From NCBI RefSeq assembly GCF_016889765.1, contig NZ_CP069533.1, positions 1,984,001 to 2,048,000 of the forward strand: a DNA stretch of 64,000 nt. The letters are read 5' to 3'. The position numbers and the translations under genes were made by a program. The notes below the pieces were generated by a model that was given only the letters and a program-made list of their open reading frames with translations, did not search any database and was not told the origin of the DNA. Numbering within the stretch: the first letter of the stretch is position 1; the number at the start of each line of letters is the position of its first letter. The DNA comes from Corynebacterium minutissimum (GTDB lineage Bacteria; Actinomycetota; Actinomycetes; Mycobacteriales; Mycobacteriaceae). Of the stretch, positions 44,401-51,721 are shown piece after piece.

Positions 44401-44627
44401 AGACGGGCCGGCGCCCTCAGGGCTCTGCGCTGACCTCAGCGCAAATCCAGCTTGCTGTCTACGCAGAAGCATGGCGCCGTATCCACGACGTCGACTCTGT
44501 CCGAGCAGCCTTCTTCTACGTCCAAGAGAACTTCCTGCTAGAGCCGGAGAACCTGCCTACTGGCGCACGCCTTGCTGAGCTTGTGGACTCTGCAGTTTCC
44601 ACCCCGCCCGGGTTAAGTCTAAGGTAG
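41406..44627 (+). CDS. adnB: AdnB subunit of the AdnAB helicase-nuclease
   Basis: The 1073-residue partner has a complete superfamily 1 motor: Walker A GAGAGKTE, motif II LDEYQDT, motif V MTVHKAKGLEWEHV and motif VI RLFYVAITRTES. The C-terminal nuclease has GTAFHAWLE, GRMDAVFQ, IVDWKTGRRP (Asp about 997) and QIQLAVY. In mycobacteria the AdnB motor is the main driver, which fits the degenerate AdnA site here. ATG 41406 is inside the adnA end, implying coupled translation of the two subunits. Confidence 0.93.
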   Translation: MPNHPQNPTHHFSPEELATALGKPFPPTEEQAAVIEGPLGPKLVVAGAGAGKTETMASRVVSLVANGLVRPEQVLGLTFTRKAAQQLEQRIRRQLLTLRSSGILRPGSAAAEAVENIVPKVSTYDSYAGDLVREYGLLMPVEPSARIITEAERYAIAHEVVSNYAGSLSTDHAVATVAATLLNLAQTMDGELKDPASLREHEEIFRKTAEDLEKTRKNGKEFSDNVQSYLDTQRLRLEYLPLVEALKKEQAERGVITFGEQMSIAATLAKNFPLLGEQQSARYRVVMLDEYQDTSHAQRILLRSLFGGPREGLSVTAVGDPMQSIYGWRGATAENLAAFVTDFPQPDGSDAPKDQLTTSWRNPSSVLELANDVAAKLFSESPGERPVDELSPKPTAPAGTVELGYFATEAEERTFIAEHLRELYEATPEGEEFSAAVLVRTNKQSPLIAAALDEVGVPNEIFGVGGLLWRPEIQDLVAVATLLVRPQDTTAALRVLTGPMCGLGISDIQALHSRQRNLAGTTDGRLRWEGGDPLEYLTAQVESITAEGPDQVLGLADALADLGERDRYSAEGLERMEEVAAKLRYLRTYSLGKSLNDIFADIEFVFGVRTEVLAAGKPGGATHLDAFADLVAGFHGDSLAALLDYFELAKEKEDGLALGEVPVVRNRVQIMTVHKAKGLEWEHVCVAHADSSSYKAQAETFLTKIEKAPGDDDYIELPDDAVKRSEFGKACEAFKELDRDFQAEEAARLFYVAITRTESTLTVTGSGTNKAKGKSKKGPYSYLQLLADKHPELVVHWEVPDLPVEAEEGTEREAYFPSLTPQPRAVDAAAAVRAAMKGLPALRDGETFELWEQEASALIEEHKALHAPVVDVELPSELTASDMVAMSADPIQFARRQRRPIPFRPNSYAKRGTAFHAWLEDRFGAPALLGEDELPGSHDEPDHDLESLKEAFLASEWAQRTPAHVEAPFEITIGDSVVRGRMDAVFQQPDGTWLIVDWKTGRRPQGSALTSAQIQLAVYAEAWRRIHDVDSVRAAFFYVQENFLLEPENLPTGARLAELVDSAVSTPPGLSLR

Positions 44628-44669
44628 TCTCACGGTACATTCGCTCCGTTAAAGGGAGGTTGGCGCTTA

Positions 44670-45782
44670 GTGGCCAAGCATTTAGGCAAACGCTTGACAT
44701 CGCGTTTTTTGCCGCAGATTGAGTTAACCTCGCAGCCTGACCATGCGTTGATTGACGTCATTACTCTCCCGCGTACGGAGAGCACCAACCCGTGGAAGCA
44801 GCTGGCACGCCGCGTCCTGTGGGCTTTCGGACTTCTCGTCCTCGTCACTATCGTCGTCTACTTTGACGGCGATGGATACAGCGAGGACCTGTCGCTGCTC
44901 GATGCTGCCTATTATTCGGCGGTCTCGCTGACCACGGTGGGCTATGGTGACATCGTTCCCGTTACTCCGCAGGCACGTTTCCTCAACCTCGCCGTTGTTA
45001 CCCCGGCCCGTCTGCTCTTCCTTGTTTTGTTGGTTGGAGCGACCTTGTCGGTGCTCACTGACCGAGCCCGTCGCACATTTGAAATCCAGAATTGGAGAAA
45101 GCAATTGCGTAACCACACTGTCGTTATCGGCTATGGCACGAAGGGCGCCGGTGCGGTGGCTGCTCTTATCGCGGATGATGTTCCTGCCTCCCAGATCGTG
45201 GTCGTCGATACCAACCGCGCCGCACTGGCTAATGCTGAACACCACGGTCTGGTGACCATCTATGGTTCCGGTACCAAGCAGGATGTTTTGCGCATCGCCG
45301 GTGTGCAAAATGCCTCATCCGTTGTTGTGACTCCATCCACGGACGATACTGCCGTGCTGTGTACGCTTTCCGTGCGCGAGCTCAACCCCAAGGCCAAGGT
45401 GGTGGCTTCAGTCCGAGAATCCGAGAACCGCCACCTTCTCTTGCAATCGGGTGCAGACTCAGTGGTGACCTCTGCTGAGACCGCGGGCCGTCTGCTAGGT
45501 CTTGCCACCGTCACACCGACGGTGGTGGAAATGATGGAAGATTTGCTCTCCCCGAACGAGGGCTTCTCCGTCGCCGAGCGCGCTGTGCGCGAGTTTGAGG
45601 TTGGTTCTAACCCGCGTCACCTTGCAGATATTGTGCTCGCGGTCCTGCGCAATAATGAGCTGCACCGCGTTGATACCGCCGATGCCTATGCGCTCAAGCC
45701 GGGTGACCGCCTGCTCTACATCAAGCACGAAGTGAACCAATCCATCGACGATACCGATGAGGACGAGGACGACGACAAGTAA
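44670..45782 (+). CDS. Potassium channel with TrkA-N/TrkA-C domains
   Basis: The 370-residue protein contains two membrane helices (about 50-65 and 105-123) around the selectivity filter TVGYGD (89-94), then a cytoplasmic RCK domain with the NAD-fold VIGYGTKGAGAVAALI and a TrkA-C-like end. Similar to CglK of C. glutamicum and Rv3200c. Start GTG 44670 with GGGAGG upstream. The next gene starts at its stop (TAATG). Confidence 0.9.
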   Translation: MAKHLGKRLTSRFLPQIELTSQPDHALIDVITLPRTESTNPWKQLARRVLWAFGLLVLVTIVVYFDGDGYSEDLSLLDAAYYSAVSLTTVGYGDIVPVTPQARFLNLAVVTPARLLFLVLLVGATLSVLTDRARRTFEIQNWRKQLRNHTVVIGYGTKGAGAVAALIADDVPASQIVVVDTNRAALANAEHHGLVTIYGSGTKQDVLRIAGVQNASSVVVTPSTDDTAVLCTLSVRELNPKAKVVASVRESENRHLLLQSGADSVVTSAETAGRLLGLATVTPTVVEMMEDLLSPNEGFSVAERAVREFEVGSNPRHLADIVLAVLRNNELHRVDTADAYALKPGDRLLYIKHEVNQSIDDTDEDEDDDK

Positions 45783-46516
45783 TGTTCCTGCCAGTCACCG
45801 AGACCGGCCGCATCCCAGTTGATGCCGAAGGCCTGCCTGTCCTCGTGGCAGAACCTGCCGGTGACATCCTCGTCGAGGCTGGCGACGTTGACGCCTTCCT
45901 GCTGGATACAGCAGCTGCCGAGAAACTCGGCTCGCTGCAGGATGCTACGTTCTTCAACGGCCAGCGCGACATCCTCAAAGCTGTGCATGTTATCCGGAAT
46001 CGTCGTGAAGCGCGCTTCGATCCGCGCACGGGTGAGGAATTGCAGTACCCCGCTCCTGGCATAGTGGGGCGCACTGGTGACTGCTATGTCTTCCCCCGTG
46101 TTGACCCAGCGGTGATCGGCATTATCCACCACCCAGAGTCCGAACGCATCCTTCTGGCGCGCAACCGCCACCGCCCCGAATTCTTTTCTCTCATTGCTGG
46201 CTACGTAGAGCCGGGCGAAACCCTCGAGGACGCCATGGTGCGAGAAGCGCTCGAGGAAACCGGTCGTCGTCTGCATACCGTGCGGTACTGGGGTTCCCAG
46301 CCGTGGCCGCCAAGTGGGTCCCTTATGGTGGGCTTTTCTGCCGTCACGGAGGATGTCGAGGCCGTGTGCGATACTGACGAAGAGCTCGCAGAAATACGGT
46401 GGGTGTCCCGCGGTGACCTGCCGAGCATGACCATTGCCCGTAAGGGCTCAATTGCACACACGATGATTATGGAGTGGTTCCACGGTGATGAGACCGGATC
46501 TGTCCCTGCTCGATGA
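45782..46516 (+). CDS. nudC: NADH pyrophosphatase/Nudix hydrolase NudC
   Basis: The 244-residue enzyme cleaves NADH (and possibly NAD caps on RNA). The Nudix box GYVEPGETLEDAMVREALEETG is complete and is followed by SQPWP, the NudC-specific motif. The zinc-ribbon region that usually precedes the box lacks its cysteines (only one Cys, GDCYVFPR), so no zinc is expected. The ATG at 45782 overlaps the channel gene stop; the 3' end overlaps uvrD2 by 29 bases. Confidence 0.88.
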   Translation: MFLPVTETGRIPVDAEGLPVLVAEPAGDILVEAGDVDAFLLDTAAAEKLGSLQDATFFNGQRDILKAVHVIRNRREARFDPRTGEELQYPAPGIVGRTGDCYVFPRVDPAVIGIIHHPESERILLARNRHRPEFFSLIAGYVEPGETLEDAMVREALEETGRRLHTVRYWGSQPWPPSGSLMVGFSAVTEDVEAVCDTDEELAEIRWVSRGDLPSMTIARKGSIAHTMIMEWFHGDETGSVPAR

Positions 46517-48536
46517 GGACCAGCGTGCCGCCGCTACGGCGCCGCGCGGCCCTGTGTGCATCCTGGCAGGCGCCGGAACGGGTAAAACCCGAACGATTAC
46601 CTACCGCATCGCCCACATGGTGGACCAGGGCTTTGTCAATCCCCAGCGTGTTCTCGCTGTCACCTTCACCACCCGAGCGGCAAGTGAGATGCGCGAGCGG
46701 CTCCACCAGATGGGTGTGGGGGGAGTGCAGGCCCAAACCTTCCACGCCGCCGCCCGCCGTCAATTGAAGTTCTTTTGGCCACAGGTAGCAGGGGACTTGC
46801 CGTGGCAGCTCATCGATAACAAATTCAGCCTTGTCGGACGCGCCGTGCGCTCCTTGGGGCTCGACAACACCAAGGACACTATTCGTGATTTTCTGGGGGA
46901 AATTGAGTGGGCCAAATCATCGCTCATTGGTCCCGAGGGCTATCCGGGTGTCATCGAGAGCACGGACCGCGAAGCACCGGGTGATCCGCAGGCCGTCGCC
47001 GAAGTTTTCCGCCGCTATGAGGACATGAAATCCACTCCGGATCTCATGTACCTCGATTTCGATGACCTCCTCATGCACATTGCCGGGGCCATTGAGAATG
47101 TGCCATCGGTTGCGGAAGTATTCCGTGAGCAGTACCGCACGTTTGTCGTGGATGAGTACCAGGATGTCACGCCGCTGCAGCAGCGTGTCCTTGAAGCCTG
47201 GCTGGGGGACCGTGATGACCTCACGGTCGTGGGTGATGCCAACCAGACCATTTACTCCTTCAACGGCGCTTCACCGGAGTACCTGTTGGACTTTTCTCGC
47301 ACCTATCCGCAGGCCACCATGATTAAATTGCAGCGAGATTACCGCTCCACCCCGCAGGTTACGCAGTTGGCTAATGAGGTCATTGCAAAGGCCACCGGAC
47401 GTGCCGCCGGTACCCGGCTGGAGCTGCAAGGCATGCGCGAGCCCGGTCCAGAGCCCACCTTTAAGGCTTATGAATCCGAGGAGGTAGAAGCCAAGGAAGT
47501 CGCGGGGCAGGTGCTGACCTTGCTTAACCAAGGCGTGAAAGCTTCTGAGATTGCCATCCTCTATCGCATCAATGCGCAGTCGGAACAGTTTGAGCAGGCG
47601 CTGGCGGACGCCGGACTTGTCTACCAAGTCCGCGGTGGTGAAGGGTTCTTCCGGCGGCCCGAAATCCTGGAGGCTATCCGTGTGCTTATCGCCGCATCGC
47701 GCCGTGAGGATCTACCGGATGATCCGGTTGCCGTTGCCCGCGCGGCTTTCGTGGAGCTGGGCTTGACGGCTACGGAACCACAGGGTGCTCAGGCACGCGA
47801 GAGGTGGCAGTCACTGAGCGCACTGGTGGATCTCATTGCCCAGATTGTGGAGGACCACGAGGGCATTGATCTCAACGGCGTGCTGGGAGAGCTGCACCGC
47901 CGCTCAGAAAACAAGCACAACCCCACCATGGAGGGGGTTACCTTGGCTACCATTCACGCTGCTAAGGGCTTGGAATGGGATGCGGTCTTCCTTGTCGGGC
48001 TCACGGAAAAGCTGTTGCCCATTAACCACGCCATCAAAGCTGGCGATGAGCAGGTGGAAGAGGAACGCCGCCTGTTCTACGTGGGCATTACCCGTGCCCG
48101 CGAGCATCTGGCCCTGTCGTGGGCGTTAGCAAAGACCACCGGTTCGCGGGCATCGCGCGAGCGGACCCGCTTCCTTGACGGCCTCGTGCCGAGCATCGAG
48201 GAAAGCGAGTCGAGCAATCGCCGTTATCGCCCGCGGCGCTGCAGGGTGTGCTCCAGCGAGCTCACCAGCCCTGCAGAAAAGGTGTTGGGCCGCCACGAAT
48301 GGTGCGAGTACGAAGGGGATGAGGATGTCTTCAACGCGTTGAGGTCGTGGCGTGCCTCGGTGGCGAAGGACTCTAAAGTACCTGCGTACGTAGTCTTTTC
48401 TGACGCCACTTTGCAGGCCATCTCGGAGGCGCTTCCCGCCACGGAAGCGGAACTGCTCGATGTCTCAGGCGTCGGCCCGACGAAATTGGAGCGCTACGGC
48501 GCGGAAGTTCTGCAGATCATCGCTTCAACACGTTAA
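46488..48536 (+). CDS. uvrD2: UvrD2-type DNA helicase with HRDC domain
   Basis: The 682-residue helicase (ATG 46488; GTG 46485 possible) has Walker A GAGTGKTRT, motif II VDEYQDVTP, and LATIHAAKGLEWDAV. After the motor, at about residues 580-600, comes a metal-binding segment with CRVC and HEWC; mycobacterial UvrD2 has two CxxC pairs, so one Cys is replaced by His. The C-terminal HRDC domain (LPATEAELLDVSGVGPTKLERYG) is complete. It acts in DNA repair; in M. tuberculosis it is essential. Confidence 0.93.
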   Translation: MRPDLSLLDEDQRAAATAPRGPVCILAGAGTGKTRTITYRIAHMVDQGFVNPQRVLAVTFTTRAASEMRERLHQMGVGGVQAQTFHAAARRQLKFFWPQVAGDLPWQLIDNKFSLVGRAVRSLGLDNTKDTIRDFLGEIEWAKSSLIGPEGYPGVIESTDREAPGDPQAVAEVFRRYEDMKSTPDLMYLDFDDLLMHIAGAIENVPSVAEVFREQYRTFVVDEYQDVTPLQQRVLEAWLGDRDDLTVVGDANQTIYSFNGASPEYLLDFSRTYPQATMIKLQRDYRSTPQVTQLANEVIAKATGRAAGTRLELQGMREPGPEPTFKAYESEEVEAKEVAGQVLTLLNQGVKASEIAILYRINAQSEQFEQALADAGLVYQVRGGEGFFRRPEILEAIRVLIAASRREDLPDDPVAVARAAFVELGLTATEPQGAQARERWQSLSALVDLIAQIVEDHEGIDLNGVLGELHRRSENKHNPTMEGVTLATIHAAKGLEWDAVFLVGLTEKLLPINHAIKAGDEQVEEERRLFYVGITRAREHLALSWALAKTTGSRASRERTRFLDGLVPSIEESESSNRRYRPRRCRVCSSELTSPAEKVLGRHEWCEYEGDEDVFNALRSWRASVAKDSKVPAYVVFSDATLQAISEALPATEAELLDVSGVGPTKLERYGAEVLQIIASTR

Positions 48537-48571
48537 GCGCTCTTACGCGTATAACCAGCAATCAGGAGGCC

Positions 48572-48710
48572 TTAGCCCGAACAGTATGGGCAGCGTGGAT
48601 GCTCCAGCACGAAGCGATGTTGGTCCATGCCGTAGGGATCAATCTCCCTGAGCTCCCCGGCTAGAGGCCGTGCTTGCGGAGCCCCAGGTGGGGAGGGCCG
48701 GCCCATGAGG
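48572..48710 (-). pseudogene. Severed 3' end of the ThiF-like gene
   Basis: Left of the IS element the minus strand carries the original end of the gene found truncated at 50374-51144: the frame through the duplicated 72 bp continues as ...REIDPYGMDQHRFVLEHPR then CPYCSG and TAA (48572-48574). This fragment has no start of its own. Joining it to the right-hand part recreates a 275-codon gene. Confidence 0.85.
48639..48710. repeat. Left copy of the 72-bp target duplication
   Basis: These 72 bases, starting TCAATCTCCC and ending GCCCATGAGG, directly precede the left end of the IS1634-family element and recur without change at 50384-50455. Confidence 0.95.
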
Positions 48711-50383
48711 CCTGACTTAGGTCATGGGCGGGTGAGTAACGTCACTCTGACACTGTAACCTGTTGGTTTTCGTCGGTGGGGAAGAATTTTTCCGCACTAA
48801 GTGGGTAGTGCCGGGGGTGTTCAGTAGTCTGATTTTTGTGAGTCCTTATATTCGCACTGTCAAGACCGCTTCTGGGGCGATGGCGGTGCAGGTGGTGTTC
48901 TCTGAACGCAAAGGTGCGAAAAGGATGAAGCATATCGGCTCAGCGCATTCAGAGTCTGAGCTTGCACTTTTAAGAGCTGAAGCTCAACGCATCGTCGATG
49001 GTGACCAACTCGCAATGGACTTCGGAGAGGTGAAACACATCGCACCGGCAACAGGCAGCGTTTCCAACCCGCTGCCGGTAGTCGGTCAGCGGGCCGGATA
49101 CTTACTGGACTGTATTGATGCGTGTTTCGACGAGTTAGGCCTTGCTGCAGCAACCGGTGATGATCCGGTGTTTCGCGATCTGGTGCGTGCCCGGATCATC
49201 CATCCCGGCTCAAAGCTGGATTCCATCGAGACTCTTGCCGAGGTTGGCATCACCAGCGCAAGCTACCGCACCATCCAGAGGCGTCTTTCCTCCTTCGCCA
49301 CCGAATCGTTCGGAGAGATACTCACCCAAGCGTTGGCCCATCATGCAGGTATCGGGCCAGGCGCATTCATCTTGTACGACGTGACCACCTTGTACTTTGA
49401 AACCGATACTCCTGATGAGCTTCGCAAACCCGGATTTTCCAAAGAGCGCCGCCTAGAGCCACAAATACTTGTCGGGCTGCTTACTGATGCCACCGGGTTT
49501 CCACTGCATGTGGGCGCGTTTGCTGGCAACTCGGCAGAAACCCACACGATGCTGCCGATGATCACACGGTTCCAAGAGGCCTACCAGCTCGACGAGGTCA
49601 CCGTCGTTGCTGATGCGGGGATGTTTTCCGCGGCGAACAAACAAGCACTCATTGATGCAGGTCTGCACTATATTTTGTCGGTGAAAACCCCCACCGTGCC
49701 TGAGGTGATTGAAACCTGGCGGCGGGAAAACCCCGGTGAAGACTACGCCCACGGCCAGATCTGGACACAAGCCTCGGCAAGCGATGGGCGCAAACACACA
49801 ACCCCGAATACGGTGACGCATTACCAGTACTCTCACGACCGGGCTAGGCGCAGCCTGCGCGGAATCAAAGAGCAAGTCGCAAAAGCTAAACGCGCTGTTG
49901 ACGGCGATATCGCAATCAAGCGCAACCGCTATATCGATCTTTCCGCCCCGAACAAGAAGGTCAACTACGCTCTTGCTGCCAAACACCGAGCCCTAGCCGG
50001 AATAAAAGGTTATGAAACCGACCTGACCGCTCTTGACGCTAGTGAGGTTATCGGGCATTACCGCAGGCTATTTAACATTGAGAAATCGTTTCGGATGTCG
50101 AAATCAGACCTGAAAGCCCGCCCAATCTACGCCAGAAAACAAGACTCAATCACCGCACATCTCAACATTGTCATCGCAGCACTAGCAGTGGCCCACCTAA
50201 TGGAGACCCGCAGTGGTCAATCCATCAAACGCCTGGTGAGAACACTCAAGAAATACCGCAGCTTTGAACTCAACATTGGTGGCGAAACCATCCACGCCGC
50301 CGTACCACTCCCGCCCGATACCACCGCCACCATCCAAGCAATCACCGGCCGCGAACTTCCGCACTAAAGTGGCCTAAGTCAGG
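48711..50383 (+). mobile_element. IS1634-family insertion sequence, complete
   Basis: The 1673-bp element starts with CCTGACTTAGG and ends with its exact complement CCTAAGTCAGG (11-bp inverted ends, 13 of 14 if extended). It contains one intact transposase and is flanked by a perfect 72-bp direct repeat. Very long and variable target duplications are a known habit of this family (IS1549, IS1634). Unbroken ends, frame and duplication point to a recent insertion. Confidence 0.95.
48838..50367 (+). CDS. IS1634-family transposase
   Basis: The 509-residue DDE transposase of the IS4-like superfamily is intact. Likely catalytic residues are Asp in LYDVTTLYFE (about 180), Asp in VVADAGMFS (about 258) and Glu in NIEKSFRMSKSDLKARPIY (about 415). 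GTG 48838 (SPYIRTVKT) is preferred to a start at 48763, since homologues begin here. The stop lies 16 bases before the right end of the element. Confidence 0.92.
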   Translation: MSPYIRTVKTASGAMAVQVVFSERKGAKRMKHIGSAHSESELALLRAEAQRIVDGDQLAMDFGEVKHIAPATGSVSNPLPVVGQRAGYLLDCIDACFDELGLAAATGDDPVFRDLVRARIIHPGSKLDSIETLAEVGITSASYRTIQRRLSSFATESFGEILTQALAHHAGIGPGAFILYDVTTLYFETDTPDELRKPGFSKERRLEPQILVGLLTDATGFPLHVGAFAGNSAETHTMLPMITRFQEAYQLDEVTVVADAGMFSAANKQALIDAGLHYILSVKTPTVPEVIETWRRENPGEDYAHGQIWTQASASDGRKHTTPNTVTHYQYSHDRARRSLRGIKEQVAKAKRAVDGDIAIKRNRYIDLSAPNKKVNYALAAKHRALAGIKGYETDLTALDASEVIGHYRRLFNIEKSFRMSKSDLKARPIYARKQDSITAHLNIVIAALAVAHLMETRSGQSIKRLVRTLKKYRSFELNIGGETIHAAVPLPPDTTATIQAITGRELPH

Positions 50384-51144
50384 TCAATCTCCCTGAGCTC
50401 CCCGGCTAGAGGCCGTGCTTGCGGAGCCCCAGGTGGGGAGGGCCGGCCCATGAGGCGGCGGATGGTGACCACCGCGTGCATGACAACTGCGGTGCGCACG
50501 ATGGGATCCCCTGGCCGTGCGGCCGCATCAGCCCGTTGTGCCACCTCATGCCATTGCGCATCAGCATCAATACGGTGCAGGTGCGCACACATGGGGCAGG
50601 GGCCTGCACCATTGACACGTACCGGACCAATAATGCCCCGGGCGTCCAACATGGATACCGGCAGCCACGTCGCTGTGCTCCGGTGGAGTGCCCGTGCCCA
50701 GTCCACGGCACCACCGAGCATGTCTACCGCCACGATTGGAAGGTAGCCCGCCACGTTGTCGATGTAATCAGCGGCTGATTCGGTGTGGAGGGGAGTGCGG
50801 GGCTGGAAGTGGTCGCCCAGAAGTGCGTCGCGGAGCTCATCGGCTAACACCGAGTTCCCAAGCACCGCGATGCGTTGGAGTCGCGGTTCCGGCCACAAGA
50901 TGTGGTAGCTAATGAGGTCGTCGACAAGACTGCGCGCAGCAGCAGGTGATAGCCCCGTACGGGCAATCAGATTCTCAATCGTTTGCCTGGTCAGCGGCGT
51001 CCGAAGCCGGTTGAGGACACTCGCCAACTGTGGATGTGCTTCTAGCACCCCGACGCGCGTGGCGTCCATTCCGCATTGCACCATTCCCGGCTCGCGTTCG
51101 AGAACGACCACGTCCGGCGCCAGCGTATAGGCTTGTGCTGCCAT
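50374..51144 (-). pseudogene. ThiF-like/Rv3196-like protein, C-terminus cut by the IS element
   Basis: The frame runs from ATG 51144 for 256 residues; the last two residues and the stop are supplied by the IS end. The protein has an N-terminal domain, a Rossmann-like segment (RIAVLGNSVLADELRDALLG) and CPMC near residue 195. The original product ended in HPRCPYCSG, so the second half of a CxxC...CxxC zinc site is lost. The family looks like ThiF/E1-related proteins and lies where mycobacteria have Rv3196. Activity is doubtful without the zinc site. Confidence 0.8.
50384..50455. repeat. Right copy of the 72-bp target duplication
   Basis: Identical in all 72 bases to 48639-48710. On the minus strand it codes for the last genuine residues (…REI) of the truncated ThiF-like protein. 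Confidence 0.95.
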
Positions 51145-51223
51145 ATTTTTCTATCCCCCCGTCGCGCGGCATCCCTCCTAGCCGCGGTGGGTCTTTATTG
51201 CACCACAGGTAGAATGCCCTGTC

Positions 51224-51721
51224 ATGTCGAGTAACCCCGAAGTCCGTGTCATTCGCTCAGCCCGGCGCCGGCGCACCGTCCAGGCCCGCAGCGTCGATGG
51301 TGTGCTGGAAGTCCGCATCCCGGCGTGGATGTCGGCGGCGGAGGAGGAGAAGGCTGTAGCGGACATCGTGGGGAAGGTGCGGAAGAAGCACTCTTCGGCG
51401 CAGCTTTCCGACGCCTCCCTCCAAGCCCGCGCCCGCTCACTGAATGCACGATTTCTCGACGGCCGCGCGACTGTGGGATCTATTCGCTGGGTAAGCAATC
51501 AAAAATCCCGTTGGGGCAGTTGTACTACCTCAACGGGAGATATTCGCATTTCAGACCGGCTGCAGGACGTTCCCGAGTACGTTCTCGACGCGGTCATTAT
51601 CCACGAGCTGACCCACACCTTCATTTCCGGTCATGGCCCGGAATTTTGGGAATGGGCAGATCGTGCGCCCAAGGCGGAGCGCGCCAAGGGCTATTTGGAG
51701 GCCTATCAGCGCTTCCGCTAA
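51224..51721 (+). CDS. YgjP-type zinc metallopeptidase-like protein
   Basis: The 165-residue protein has the YgjP/DUF45 signature SRWGSC in the middle and IIHELTHTFISGHGPEFW with the zinc site HExxH at about residue 127 and a third ligand His seven residues later. These are SprT/M48-related proteins of uncertain substrate. It is cytosolic. ATG 51224; its stop overlaps the convergent DUF2342 gene by 4 bases. Divergent from the broken ThiF-like gene. Confidence 0.88.
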   Translation: MSSNPEVRVIRSARRRRTVQARSVDGVLEVRIPAWMSAAEEEKAVADIVGKVRKKHSSAQLSDASLQARARSLNARFLDGRATVGSIRWVSNQKSRWGSCTTSTGDIRISDRLQDVPEYVLDAVIIHELTHTFISGHGPEFWEWADRAPKAERAKGYLEAYQRFR

